From: a virus
Reading direction: 5' to 3' (one strand)
Length of the DNA stretch: 64,000 nucleotides
IMG/VR virus record: IMGVR_UViG_3300017963_000207
Coordinates: 1 to 64,000 of that record
How positions within the stretch are numbered: the first letter of the stretch is position 1; every line of letters begins with the position of its first letter. A program made the translations under genes and the position numbers. Shown one piece after another: positions 25,021-33,997 of the stretch. The notes under the pieces are model-generated. The model was not told the origin of the DNA. It did not search any database and saw only the letters and a list, made by a program, of their open reading frames with translations.

Positions 25021-25045
25021 CCTCACGCAGCCTTTAACGACGCCA
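25021..25045. repeat. 25-bp direct repeat, copy 2 (endonuclease 3' end)
   Basis: Second copy of the repeat at 24602. It covers the stop codon and final six codons of the endonuclease gene and the start of the 125-aa gene leader. Confidence 0.85.
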
Positions 25046-26207
25046 GCTTATCACGGAACGCCGTCACTCGCTCCGCCTGGCGATGATCAGCATACCACGG
25101 CTCTACGAGCCCCATACCCACCATCTCGCCCGGCCCTAGCACCTCCAGCGGCAGCTCGGGGTACTGCATCGCCAGCAGCTCCAGCCGCTCCTTCGTCGGA
25201 TCGTCCAGCCACCCGTGCACCTCAACGAGCTCTAGGAGCTCCCCCTCGGGGCCCAGCACGAAGAAGTCAGGCGTGTACTTGCGCCGGCGCCCGAGAGGGT
25301 AGCTGTGCTGCTCATATTCCCAATCCTTCCCCTCCTCATCGAGCTTCTTGGCGTACGCCACCTCCCAGCTGCTCTTAAACAGCCACCGGCGCCCCTTGCG
25401 GTCCACATGCGGGGTCACCCGGTACTTGCTCCAGCCCGTGCGTATGCGCGCGCCCGCGCGCTTGAGGGCATCACCTATACAAGCTGTCGACACACCGTAG
25501 AGCTTAGCGAGCGCCCGATAGTCCTCACCTCCCTCGTACAGCTTCACGGCCTCAACTACCTGCGCCTCACTAAGCTTCAACCGCTTAGACTTACGCTTCA
25601 ACCCAAGCTCCTTGACAGCCGCGGAGATGTCCCTCGTCGACACCCTCAACAGCTTGGCCATGGCCCGAGAGGTTAGGTCCTGCTCATACAGCTCGGCCAC
25701 CTTTGCCTGGAGCTGCGCCTTAGTCAACCCACTGCGATTGCCCTTACCCCTAACCTTCTTACCTGCGCGACGCACAAGCCCAAGAATCGTGTCGTTATCC
25801 ACCCCCAGGGAAGACGCGATCTCGTAGGAGCCCTCACCCTTCACATAACGCGCGACAGCTTCGCGCTCTTGCGTGGCCGACAGCCCCGTAGCCTTTCCAG
25901 GCTTGCGCACAACAACCCCCTCCCGCCGCAGGAGACTGTTCACCGCGGTCTTGGACACCCCATAGGCGTGCCCTATCTCCTCAGTACTGTCCCCTCCTCG
26001 GTACAGCTCCACAATCTCACACCGCTGCTGCTCCGTAAGCGCCAGCTGACGTCCAACCCGCAGAGTGACCCCAGAAACGCGAAGGAGCTTGGCGATGGTG
26101 GGGTAGCTGACCCCATATAGCTCGCCAAGCTCCTTGCCTGTCTTACCGCCCTCATACAGGCGGACAATGTCCGCCTGCTGCTCCGCCGTCCATTCCTTTT
26201 TGCTCAT
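25023..26207 (-). CDS. Endonuclease with five tandem HTH units and a PD-(D/E)XK-type domain
   Basis: 394 aa. Five helix-turn-helix units of ~48-50 residues follow each other (QADIVRLYEGGKTGKELGEL; CEIVELYRGGDSTEEIGHAY; EAVARYVKGEGSYEIASSL; KVAELYEQDLTSRAMAKLL; VEAVKLYEGGEDYRALAKLY). They precede a nuclease domain: FKSSWEVAYAKKLDEEGK, then RKYTPDFF ... ELVEVHGW, where PD and E-V-H fit a PD-(D/E)XK core with His in place of Lys. The repeats would read a long DNA site. Free-standing homing enzyme inserted below the sheath gene. Two TTGCAA-centred palindromes lie directly upstream of its start and may be an operator or its target. Confidence 0.82.
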   Translation of the reverse strand: MSKKEWTAEQQADIVRLYEGGKTGKELGELYGVSYPTIAKLLRVSGVTLRVGRQLALTEQQRCEIVELYRGGDSTEEIGHAYGVSKTAVNSLLRREGVVVRKPGKATGLSATQEREAVARYVKGEGSYEIASSLGVDNDTILGLVRRAGKKVRGKGNRSGLTKAQLQAKVAELYEQDLTSRAMAKLLRVSTRDISAAVKELGLKRKSKRLKLSEAQVVEAVKLYEGGEDYRALAKLYGVSTACIGDALKRAGARIRTGWSKYRVTPHVDRKGRRWLFKSSWEVAYAKKLDEEGKDWEYEQHSYPLGRRRKYTPDFFVLGPEGELLELVEVHGWLDDPTKERLELLAMQYPELPLEVLGPGEMVGMGLVEPWYADHRQAERVTAFRDKLASLKAA

Positions 26208-26245
26208 ACTTGCAAGGTAGCAGGCTAACCACCACCTTGCAAGGT
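26208..26245. promoter_or_regulatory. Pair of TTGCAA-centred palindromic sites
   Basis: ACTTGCAAGGTA (26208-26219) and the perfect 12-mer ACCTTGCAAGGT (26234-26245), centres 27 bp apart, fill the 48-nt gap between sheath stop and endonuclease start. The spacing of about 2.5 helical turns and the neighbouring five-HTH protein suggest autoregulation or a recognition site (inference). Confidence 0.5.
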
Positions 26246-26255
26246 TTTGATACCA

Positions 26256-29200
26256 TCAGGCCGCGAGGGTTGCTTGCTGGAAGCGGAATCGGACGAATTC
26301 TGCTGGTCTGTTTGGCGCGGCGCCGACATCGATGATGACCTGACCCGCCTCGATGGTGGAGGTGGTGTTGTTGGTATCATCTACGATGACGAAGTAGGCT
26401 TCTGACGGGCTATTGCCGTAGAAGAGGCCACCGGTGTAGAGGCCATTCATAAAGCCGTCGATCTGCGCCTTGATACGAGACCACAGGCCGGCGCCGTTGT
26501 TCTCGAAGACGATCCACGCCGTCGCGTTGTAGATGCTCTTCTCCATGAACATGAACAGGCGTCGCGCGTGGACGTAGCGCCACTCAGACTCCTGCGCGAT
26601 GGTCCGACAGCCCCAAACGGCGAGGCCGGTCTGAGTCGAGCTGATGAGCGGGTTGATCTTGTTTGGATAGACGTAATCGCGCTCGCCCTGGGTTGAGATG
26701 TACTCCAGGCCGGTCAGCCAGTTAAGTGCCCCGTCGACGGTACCGGCTGGAGCCTTACCGACGCTCTTGCTAGAGTCGGTGCGGGCGTAGATACCTGCCA
26801 CGTGACCCAGAGGCGGCATCGTGAGCGTGCGGCCATCAGCGAGGGGGTCGGCGATCTTAATCCACGGCCAGTACAGCGCGGCCCACTTCGAAAAGCGGCC
26901 GAGGTCGTACCTGAACCAGTCGACGGCCTCCTGCGGGTCAGAGCCTACGGGCACCGTGATAATGATGAAGCGGTCGCCCCCGGAGGGGAGGTAGGAGCGA
27001 GACGCGGCATAGTCCAGCAGGTCACCGGTCACGGTCACATCACCGGCAAAGTCGGGGATGATAACCTGGAGCAGCTCATCGACCTCGTCGAGAGCGTAGA
27101 GCCCCTGCTTGGTCGATTGCAGCAGCGGATTGGTGAACTGCGACCGCGAATAGGTGCTCGTGGTGAAGGTCCCGTCGCTTCCGGCGAGATAGTGGACCAC
27201 GGGTGTGGCCGCCATGTCGGTGAAGCGCTTGTTGGCGTCCCCAAACAGCTCCTCGCGCTCCGTCTCCTCGGGCTCGGCGTAGTAGGTAATCTTGATCAAG
27301 GACCCACCAGCTAAGTTGGCAGATGTCTTGAAGTTAGCATAGCCTGTGGAGTAACTGATGGTATTGGGGTCGAGGTCCTCACCGCCAGCGGTCACAATGG
27401 TGGCATAGGCCGGGTCCACATCACCCGTCAGGTTGCCCGAGCCGTCATCTGTGATCTCCAAAGCTGCCTGGTCCGCTCCACCCGACATCCCCGAGGTCGC
27501 CCACAGGACTATAGTCGCGATGACCGAGGTAATGGTTTGGTTGCCCGCCGACGTCTCCTGGTCATGATAGAGGTCAACCTGTCCTGCCGTCAAAGCACCA
27601 GCGTAGATAAGCAACGTCGCGCCCACACCATTGATGCCTGCTGCTATCGAGTCGCGAACATCGTCCGCTGTAGTGTCCGCGGAGATATCGATCTCCACGT
27701 TTCCTGGAGACGGGGTGTGCGTACCCGTGACATCGAACTCAAAGGTGGTCGGAGAGTTGATCCCATCGTTCAGAGTAAAGGTGTCGCCATCCGCAAAGTT
27801 GGTCTGAACGTCCGTGGTGATCGTCCCGGTAGCTACTGCGCCTGCCGCAGTAGCAGTGATAGTGACAGCGCGCGCACCGAGATCATACAAGGCAACATAG
27901 GTAGGCCGAAGCAGCGTCCCGCCAAAGGTGCCGTTGTCCGTGGTCGTCTCATCGTCGCCGCCGCCGAAGTTGTACTCGACCTGGAGGCCGTCAAGGGAGC
28001 CGGGATAGACGTCGTTGCCAGGAGTGTTGACTGAGATCAGGTCCGAGAGCTCATTGACCACATCGGGGAAGTACTCGGTGGAGGTACTGTCGGTGAAGTC
28101 CAGAGCCTCGTAGGACTCGGTAACCTCATAGGCCCCAACAGCGTCGTTGTACTGCAGGACCGAGAAGTCGTGCCGGCTGTAGGACTGCGTCGAGACGGTG
28201 TAGTAGTCGGCGTTGCCAGTAACCTGCACCTTCATCTCGTTGGCCCAGGCCCCGTTGGAGATGGGGTCTAGGTTCCACGCCTGATAGTAATAGGTTGCCA
28301 AGATGGGCGCCCCATCGTGCGGGGTAGATGCTGCAGTCGTGGTGAAGGAGTAATCCCCATCATTGTAGTCGATGGTCCCCGCGCTCGCGATTGAGCCGAT
28401 GACCACATCGTTGAGAGCCCCAGCGCCATCGTCGCTGATCTGCCACGTGGTCGTGGTGGGCGTAAAGTCCCCCGTGAGATTGGTACCATCACCAGCAAGA
28501 ACAATCCGCTCCGAGCCCGCAAAGAGAACCGAGCCGAAGCCTGTGGCAAAGTCAAACACGCAGACAGACCCAGCTGTGCTGGTCACCGTGCCCACAGTGC
28601 CCGAGGTAGGAGCAGGCACCGTCAGAGTGGACGGTGTAGACCCATCCGGATCAAAGTTGAGCACGAAGTCCGCGGACGGATCGACCACGAACTGCTCCAT
28701 ATCCCCTTCGGTCAGAGCAGGCAGCGAGGCGGGGTTAACCCTAAATTCATACGCCTGAACGGGAGTGGTCCCATCCTGCGTGACATCGCCCGAGTCGTCC
28801 CGGTTGCGCAGATTCTCAGTGGTAACAGCCGTACCAGCCGCACGCCACCGGATATTGATGCCCACGTTGGTCCCTGTCGGGCCGTTGTAGGCAATGATGG
28901 TGGTGTTCAGCGCAGCGCCTCCGGCGGGCGTGAAAACTCCCGTGGACGAGACATAGGAGAACGTGGTCGAGCTGCCATCACCCTCATTCATCCAGCCGTT
29001 GTAGACCTTGCTCATAATGTCGGCGTCTGCCTCGACACTGTCCGAGGGGACGACGCGGACCACGAAGCAGCGCTTGCCGCCGTTGGCGAAGAAGGCCAAG
29101 ACGGAGTGGCCGGTGAAGGTGTTAGCGTTCAGCTCGCCAAACTTGGAGTAGAACTGATCGACGCTGGTTACTAGGGTGGCCTCATCAGTCGGACCCTTGG

Positions 29201-29306
29201 GGGTAAAGCCGACGATAGCCATGTTTGATGTTGAGACCGCCTGCACCACCTGGGTAGCTGACGGAACCTCCTCGATGAAGACTCCTGGACTTAGATACTC
29301 AGCCAT
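26256..29306 (-). CDS. Tail sheath protein (large form)
   Basis: 1016 aa, well above T4 gp18 (659 aa). The N-terminus YLSPGVFIEEVPSATQVVQA and GFTPKGPTDEATLVTSVDQF are sheath hallmarks. The C-terminal core (NWLTGLEYISTQGERDYVYP; ALYWPWIKIADPL; RLFMFMEKSIYNATAWIVFE) is the polymerising domain. Between them (~120-700) lie inserted beta-domains, including two with the DDGxG...YxxGxxxF...YY pattern also seen in the capsid protein, and one with an AIN-type unit as in the fibre gene. These would decorate the tail surface. The start overlaps the endonuclease stop by 8 nt. Confidence 0.95.
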   Translation of the reverse strand: MAEYLSPGVFIEEVPSATQVVQAVSTSNMAIVGFTPKGPTDEATLVTSVDQFYSKFGELNANTFTGHSVLAFFANGGKRCFVVRVVPSDSVEADADIMSKVYNGWMNEGDGSSTTFSYVSSTGVFTPAGGAALNTTIIAYNGPTGTNVGINIRWRAAGTAVTTENLRNRDDSGDVTQDGTTPVQAYEFRVNPASLPALTEGDMEQFVVDPSADFVLNFDPDGSTPSTLTVPAPTSGTVGTVTSTAGSVCVFDFATGFGSVLFAGSERIVLAGDGTNLTGDFTPTTTTWQISDDGAGALNDVVIGSIASAGTIDYNDGDYSFTTTAASTPHDGAPILATYYYQAWNLDPISNGAWANEMKVQVTGNADYYTVSTQSYSRHDFSVLQYNDAVGAYEVTESYEALDFTDSTSTEYFPDVVNELSDLISVNTPGNDVYPGSLDGLQVEYNFGGGDDETTTDNGTFGGTLLRPTYVALYDLGARAVTITATAAGAVATGTITTDVQTNFADGDTFTLNDGINSPTTFEFDVTGTHTPSPGNVEIDISADTTADDVRDSIAAGINGVGATLLIYAGALTAGQVDLYHDQETSAGNQTITSVIATIVLWATSGMSGGADQAALEITDDGSGNLTGDVDPAYATIVTAGGEDLDPNTISYSTGYANFKTSANLAGGSLIKITYYAEPEETEREELFGDANKRFTDMAATPVVHYLAGSDGTFTTSTYSRSQFTNPLLQSTKQGLYALDEVDELLQVIIPDFAGDVTVTGDLLDYAASRSYLPSGGDRFIIITVPVGSDPQEAVDWFRYDLGRFSKWAALYWPWIKIADPLADGRTLTMPPLGHVAGIYARTDSSKSVGKAPAGTVDGALNWLTGLEYISTQGERDYVYPNKINPLISSTQTGLAVWGCRTIAQESEWRYVHARRLFMFMEKSIYNATAWIVFENNGAGLWSRIKAQIDGFMNGLYTGGLFYGNSPSEAYFVIVDDTNNTTSTIEAGQVIIDVGAAPNRPAEFVRFRFQQATLAA

Positions 29307-29856
29307 TACTCACCTCCTCCAGCACCGCACGACCGGAGTCAAACTTCTTCACGTTACTCAACTTCGAGCACTGCTCACGCAGGTGCTCCACCTTGTCCGG
29401 GAAAAGCCTCAACCACCCTTTACGACCCAACAGCTCATCAGTCGCAAAGACCAGGATGGCGCGCCAAATCTCAAAATCCTCTACCTTCTTGCTCTGTAGA
29501 GGGAACCTCTCGAAGTGGGGCACGACCGAAGCCACAAGCTCCCTTGGGTCTCGCACCTGAAAAAGGAACTGCGGGTTGACCTGCTTCCTCTTCCTATTGG
29601 AGGGGTACTTAGCAGTGTCTCGATAGGTTATCCGACCGCACCCAAAGTACTCCTTCAACTTTAAGAGAACCTCTGCGTCATCCGCTCGCAGCGCTACCGC
29701 GTAGCGGATGTCCAGCTCCACACAATCGACCAGGGAACCCTTCTTGGTGCGCTTGGGTCTGAAGTTCAGGCCCGCATAGAAAGTGGCCTCCCCATCGGAA
29801 AGACCCGTCACCCACCACCCATATATGGGCGGTGACCGCTCGGCTTTGTCTGCCAT
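29299..29856 (-). CDS. Free-standing LAGLIDADG homing endonuclease
   Basis: 185 aa. YGWWVTGLSDGEATFYAGL (~12-30) is a LAGLIDADG_1 motif (TGLSDGEA). VDCVELDIRYAVALRADD, YFGCGRITYRD, then FQVRDPRELVASVVPHFERF match the usual strand and helix order. Only one motif is visible, so it probably acts as a dimer. It sits directly upstream of the sheath gene, whose ATG overlaps its end. Spread by homing into this locus. Confidence 0.9.
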   Translation of the reverse strand: MADKAERSPPIYGWWVTGLSDGEATFYAGLNFRPKRTKKGSLVDCVELDIRYAVALRADDAEVLLKLKEYFGCGRITYRDTAKYPSNRKRKQVNPQFLFQVRDPRELVASVVPHFERFPLQSKKVEDFEIWRAILVFATDELLGRKGWLRLFPDKVEHLREQCSKLSNVKKFDSGRAVLEEVSNG

Positions 29857-29887
29857 GGTGTGTTACCTCCTACAGGTCGCGGCGCTG

Positions 29888-30307
29888 TTAGGTCGATTTA
29901 CGCCTGCGACGGCTCTTTGTCTTTGTGGACGTGCCCGCTGTGGAAGGCTTCGGCTCAGGAGCTGCGGGTGCTGGCTCCGGGGCCTCATCCTTGGCGATCG
30001 CCATGGTCTTCGCCTCTTCTACCGTAAGCGCTGGAGGCGCTCCGGAAACCTCTTTTTTGGGTCGCGCTGGCGCCTTCTTGGGCGCAGGCGCCTTTTTAGG
30101 AGCCGGCTTAGGCTCCGGCAACGGTGCTTTAGGGACAGGCTCAGGCTGTCGGTATAGCTGCCCCTTCCGGACGGCCCGGACCACACTCGCACAGGTCTGC
30201 TGCTTGCCCGTCAGCTCGACCCACGAGTTGCCCGGCACCGAGACCGAAACCCCTCCCGGCAAGGTTAGAGGGAGATTGCCCCGTCCGCGGTTGTAATACT
30301 TGGCCAT
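29888..30307 (-). CDS. Small structural protein with Pro/Lys/Ala tail
   Basis: 139 aa. The N-terminal ~50 residues (LPLTLPGGVSVSVPGNSWVE, then VVRAVRKGQLYR) have the same short beta-domain layout as the tail genes at 22183 and 23790. The rest is a Pro/Lys/Ala linker with repeats APKKAPAPKKAPA and a basic end (KSRRRRKST). GGAGAGAG ribosome site. Likely virion accessory; the disordered tail may contact DNA or other subunits (inference). Confidence 0.65.
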   Translation of the reverse strand: MAKYYNRGRGNLPLTLPGGVSVSVPGNSWVELTGKQQTCASVVRAVRKGQLYRQPEPVPKAPLPEPKPAPKKAPAPKKAPARPKKEVSGAPPALTVEEAKTMAIAKDEAPEPAPAAPEPKPSTAGTSTKTKSRRRRKST

Positions 30308-30329
30308 GTGTGCTCTCTCCGCTGTAAGG

Positions 30330-31094
30330 TTACAGCTCCTTAAGGCTTACGGTCAATGTTGGAGGCTGGGTTACGGTACGGTGTACCGCTGGGCTGAACA
30401 GATCAAGCTCCGCCTCCACACGAAGACTAAGAGCTAGCCCTATGATCCGGTCAGCGATCTCCGAGTGCTCGTCCAGCACTGAGGTCCCCTGCATAAAGGT
30501 ATTGTAGTACCGCGGGTCGCCCAGGCTGTCATGGACCTCCACCTTACCATAGTGCCCGTAGGTTTTCAGGATCTCGTGGAAGACGAGCTGAACCTGCCCC
30601 CGCTGCCCGATTGCACCCCGATAGTGCGCGACCGCAGAGATCGTATAGGAGATGTCGAAGGGAGTTGCTTGGAAGCCCACCTCCATCCGGTCGTGGCCCT
30701 CGCGGCCCGAGAACACCGTATCATCTGTGGGCAGCTTAACCTTTAGGGCCTCCCGCGGAGGCGTTACATAGGTCTGCTTCGAGGGATGCCAGCGCTCCAT
30801 CGCCTGCGCGATGTCATCACGACGAATAAGCACCATCGGGACCACATAGGACTTGTACTCGTCCTCCGGCCACGAGAAGGTCACCAGCACCCCCGGACGG
30901 CCGGGAGGTGCGTCCACCCCGTCAACCGTTAGCCAATATCGTTGATCCTGGACGAAAGCCCCCAAGGTCTCCACGATACCCTGGTCGAAGTCCCGCAGAC
31001 CCACCGTCCCGGTTTGATCTTCCCCCCACCTCCGGCGCTCGGCCGCCTCACGCTGTGCAGGCGGGAGAGGCTCCTCTAGAACTTTATCAGCCAC
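30330..31094 (-). CDS. Tail completion/terminator candidate
   Basis: 254 aa from a GTG with an ideal AAGGAGG site 5 nt upstream. Mixed alpha/beta: VLVTFSWPEDEYKSYVVPMV, DISYTISAVAHYRGAIGQRG, ILKTYGHYGKVEVHDSLGD. The arrangement (strand pairs, a central helix, position just before sheath) fits tail terminator or head-tail joining proteins, but no family is certain. Confidence 0.6.
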   Translation of the reverse strand: MADKVLEEPLPPAQREAAERRRWGEDQTGTVGLRDFDQGIVETLGAFVQDQRYWLTVDGVDAPPGRPGVLVTFSWPEDEYKSYVVPMVLIRRDDIAQAMERWHPSKQTYVTPPREALKVKLPTDDTVFSGREGHDRMEVGFQATPFDISYTISAVAHYRGAIGQRGQVQLVFHEILKTYGHYGKVEVHDSLGDPRYYNTFMQGTSVLDEHSEIADRIIGLALSLRVEAELDLFSPAVHRTVTQPPTLTVSLKEL

Positions 31095-31127
31095 GTGACC
31101 TCCTTACCCCACAGCATACCACCTTCC

Positions 31128-31958
31128 TCAAGGTTGCACCTTCACCCCAAGCTTGTCCTGGAAGGCCACCAGCTTAGTAGCCTCCCCCACCCCAATCGAG
31201 CGGGGCGCTGCGTCCGGCCAACCGCGCCATCCCCCGAAGGACGGATCTACCAGAGATCTCCTAAGCACCTCGTTCGATCTCAGAATAGCCTTAACCCCCC
31301 CACGCTGGAGACTAGCAAGCATGGGGCGCCAGTGCGCCTTGCTGTCACCTCCTCCTAGACCAAACTCTAGACGCGCTGCATCCAAAGCCGCCGCCGGAAG
31401 AGCACGCAATCCCCGCGCCGGTGCTGTGTCGCGCTCCCGACGTATACGACGCTGCCCCGCCTTCCGAAGAAGCGGCTCCCACTCCGAACGATCCCGACGA
31501 CGGTTGGCCTCCACCCGGCCCACAACCTTCTTCCCCACCCGTTGCGATATCATCTTAGCGTCGCGTCGGCTAGGGCGGTAGGGTAGCGTGCTGGCCGTCC
31601 ACGGGCTAAAACGCTCCAGCACCAGAACCGCATCAGGCGTCCGGCGACTACCGCGACGGGGCCGCACATAAAGCAGCACCTCGACTGCATCGACCTTACG
31701 CACACGAGCCTCCCGAGGGGAGATGTGGACCGCATAGGCCGCCTCACCGTCCGACAGACCAGAAACCTCTGAGACCTGCAGGCCCTCCCTATAAGCCTTG
31801 TAGGCCGCCTTGGTGGGGATCCGGCCTACAAGGTCCTCATAAGCCCACTGCGCAGCCAGACGCACAAACTGAGCTCGAACCTTCCGGGTACGGGCTGGCC
31901 ACATCTTAAGAAGCTTTAGGATCTCCCTGGTACCCTGCGTAGCCTCAACCCTCAGCAT
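31128..31958 (-). CDS. Head-tail joining protein candidate, basic
   Basis: 276 aa, very Arg/Lys-rich. The start (VEATQGTREILKLLKMWPAR, VRAQFVRLAAQWAYEDLVGR) resembles minor tail/HK97 gp10-like proteins. A basic middle follows (RRDAKMISQRVGKKVVGRVE). It overlaps the previous gene's stop by 14 nt with GAGGG before the ATG. Role inferred from cluster position only. Confidence 0.6.
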   Translation of the reverse strand: MLRVEATQGTREILKLLKMWPARTRKVRAQFVRLAAQWAYEDLVGRIPTKAAYKAYREGLQVSEVSGLSDGEAAYAVHISPREARVRKVDAVEVLLYVRPRRGSRRTPDAVLVLERFSPWTASTLPYRPSRRDAKMISQRVGKKVVGRVEANRRRDRSEWEPLLRKAGQRRIRRERDTAPARGLRALPAAALDAARLEFGLGGGDSKAHWRPMLASLQRGGVKAILRSNEVLRRSLVDPSFGGWRGWPDAAPRSIGVGEATKLVAFQDKLGVKVQP

Positions 31959-32436
31959 CGTCGCCCTCGTCAGACGGCCTGCCTAGTATCTCCTCGGGCC
32001 TGAACTCGTAACCTAACCGATCTGCCCACTCCTTCTCAGTGCGCAGTATCTCCCCAGCCAACGTGCCCGCAGGCGGCAGCTGAAACCCGTTCGTCTTGGG
32101 CTTCTCGCGCAGACGACGCCGCATCTCCGAGTCTTGCAGCCACCGAACATGCTCATCGCAGACTCCGATCGTCCGAGACCAGGCCGAGCTGCGCAGCCTG
32201 TTGGTGGCCGCGCCCCCACAGACGAAGCAGAAGCGCTGAAAAGCCTCGGCGGTAAGGATGCCCCGGTAGTCGCTGAAACAGTCGCCCGAGAGAGGCGAGC
32301 CACACGGCCGTGGCGCGAGGCACCGGTCCCCTGGGATACCCCTCTCGCGCGCCTCCCAGTAGCGCTCACAGGACGCGCAGACCGCCGACAGGCCGCTCGC
32401 GCTGGCGGCCTTCATCATCGCGACCGTGATCGGCAT
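31945..32436 (-). CDS. Cysteine-rich probable zinc protein
   Basis: 163 aa. Seven Cys residues lie in the first 100 residues, including CASCERYW (~20), CFVCGGAATNRLRS (~70) and a later C-x-x-H (GVCDEHVRW), giving one or two zinc sites. The C-terminal region is charged (LGYEFRPEEILGRPSDEGDD). Similar 'CxxC...CxxH' phage proteins occur beside connector genes; function unknown. Confidence 0.6.
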   Translation of the reverse strand: MPITVAMMKAASASGLSAVCASCERYWEARERGIPGDRCLAPRPCGSPLSGDCFSDYRGILTAEAFQRFCFVCGGAATNRLRSSAWSRTIGVCDEHVRWLQDSEMRRRLREKPKTNGFQLPPAGTLAGEILRTEKEWADRLGYEFRPEEILGRPSDEGDDAEG

Positions 32437-32621
32437 TACGTAGGAGCCTCCACCTCAATGATGGTCTCCCCCTCCGACGATATCGGCAGGTGAACCTCCT
32501 CACCAGGATTGACAGGCTGCTGGGGATCCTCCTCTGTTGCACGGACCCATATCACGCGCTCCCCCTCGTTGCGCAGCCGGCTACCGTTGAGCAGGCGGAA
32601 CCTGTCAAAGTGGATAGGCAT
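32436..32621 (-). CDS. Small phage protein
   Basis: 61 aa. The ATG at 32621 is chosen because AGGAGG lies 7 nt upstream; an earlier in-frame start at 32690 would overlap the previous gene. Sequence: MPIHFDRFRLLNGSRL... then a beta-strand series (ERVIWVRATEED, EVHLPISSEGETIIEVE). Unknown; single-domain beta protein. Confidence 0.65.
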   Translation of the reverse strand: MPIHFDRFRLLNGSRLRNEGERVIWVRATEEDPQQPVNPGEEVHLPISSEGETIIEVEAPT

Positions 32622-32631
32622 TGAAAACCTC

Positions 32632-33216
32632 CTACGTCTGATTGAATAGGCGCCGCTCCGGCGTGAACTCCGTCCGGCGCTTGATGTCACATCGAAACCC
32701 TACAAACTCGGCGTTGTCGTTGACGTGGCCATCCTCTACGACCCCGATAATGTCGTAGTAGTAGCCAGCGTTGGGAATGCCGCCTTCCATCCCCTGTGCG
32801 AAGGCGTTGAAGTGCGGGAAGTCCCAGACCCGGACAACATCCCCTTCCTTGGGGGACTCGGGCATATCCGCATCCTCGACGCTCAGGCGGGCGATCCACA
32901 CCTGTCCCGTCCAATAGACCCTGTTCCCCTCCTCTCGCACCTCGTAGGTTTGCTCCGGCCAGGTAAGAAAGGCCCTGAGCTCGAACGGCCCGTGCCAGTC
33001 GCGCTCAATAGGCTCGTTGTAAAGGGGGTCCAGGTTAGCTCCGCTCAGATTCTGGCTCCAATACAGGATGGTGGTCCCCTCGGCCTCGGTCGACTCCTGC
33101 GCCCAGAGGGCGTCCAGCTCCATGTTCTCCTTCTCAAGGCTGAACTCGCCGGCTGGCTTAACATCGCAGCTAGCGTTCGGACGATACGGCTCAACCTTGG
33201 CGCACTTGTCAACCAT
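32632..33216 (-). CDS. Connector-region structural protein
   Basis: 194 aa. Early AMELD-type helix, then beta-rich: TTILYWSQNLSGANLDPLYN, GPFELRAFLTWPEQTYEVRE, GDVVRVWDFPHFNAF, YYDIIGVVEDGHVNDNAEFV. Such proteins (Trp/Tyr-rich, ~190 aa) recur next to neck genes in large myophages, but no precise family is claimed. Start at 33216. Confidence 0.6.
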   Translation of the reverse strand: MVDKCAKVEPYRPNASCDVKPAGEFSLEKENMELDALWAQESTEAEGTTILYWSQNLSGANLDPLYNEPIERDWHGPFELRAFLTWPEQTYEVREEGNRVYWTGQVWIARLSVEDADMPESPKEGDVVRVWDFPHFNAFAQGMEGGIPNAGYYYDIIGVVEDGHVNDNAEFVGFRCDIKRRTEFTPERRLFNQT

Positions 33217-33241
33217 GGGGACCCCTTCACATCATCGGCAG

Positions 33242-33988
33242 CTACGCCGTCATAAACATCATCGGCATACCCAGCTGAATGATGTCCTCCTCCAGCTTCT
33301 CCATCTCCTCGCGGGCCTCATCCAGCAGCTTGTCCCCATCCAGATTGCGGGAGCCCTGCGCTCCGTTGTAGCTGTCGTACTTCGACCGAACGCGTCCGAG
33401 GTCCGCTTTAGCGAAGGCCAGCGCGCGGCGCTTTATCAGATCGTGGTCTATCTCCGGCAGCTGGTCGATGGCAAAAACCGAGGTCTTGAACATGTAGATG
33501 ACACGCCGAGCATACTGCGGGGTGGGGGAGAAGTAGAGCTGGCGGTTGTACTGCCGCCAATCTAGATCAGCTCCCAGCACCCTCTTAGCCGTCTCGATGT
33601 ACTGCAGCGTCTGGACATAGCTAGAGTACAGACCGACACTTTGCGGAGCCGCAAAGACGTCGTAAGGTATCTCCTCATTCATCAGCAGAAAAGGTGAGAA
33701 GATCGTCGTGATGTCCTGAGAGGGGGTCTCAAACGCCACGTCAATAACGAAGTCCACCTCATCCGGGAGCGGGTAGTCGGGCTGCCCCGAGACGATGTTA
33801 ATGAGCCCTTGCTTAATCAGCCCCTTCTTCGCGGCAAACCAGCGCTTGGCGCTCGCGATGGCATCATCTAAGTTGCACTGCGTCAGCTCGACCTTCCACT
33901 GGGGAGCACCGAGACGGCGCAGGATCCACTTAGATAGCGCCTCCTCATCCATAAGCTGGGAGCGGAACGCTGGCGAGCTAGCAGTCAC
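33242..33988 (-). CDS. Neck/head-completion protein candidate
   Basis: 248 aa. The N-terminus (MDEEALSKWILRRLGAPQWK then VELTQCNLDDAIASAKRWFA) and GQPDYPLPDEVDFVIDVAFE, with VIYMFKTSVFAIDQLPEIDH and a helical end, follow the pattern of neck/connector proteins in T4-type phages (gp13-like role). It lies downstream of the capsid gene and two small genes. Function by family resemblance and position. Confidence 0.65.
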   Translation of the reverse strand: MTASSPAFRSQLMDEEALSKWILRRLGAPQWKVELTQCNLDDAIASAKRWFAAKKGLIKQGLINIVSGQPDYPLPDEVDFVIDVAFETPSQDITTIFSPFLLMNEEIPYDVFAAPQSVGLYSSYVQTLQYIETAKRVLGADLDWRQYNRQLYFSPTPQYARRVIYMFKTSVFAIDQLPEIDHDLIKRRALAFAKADLGRVRSKYDSYNGAQGSRNLDGDKLLDEAREEMEKLEEDIIQLGMPMMFMTA

Positions 33989-33997
33989 GGCTCACCT

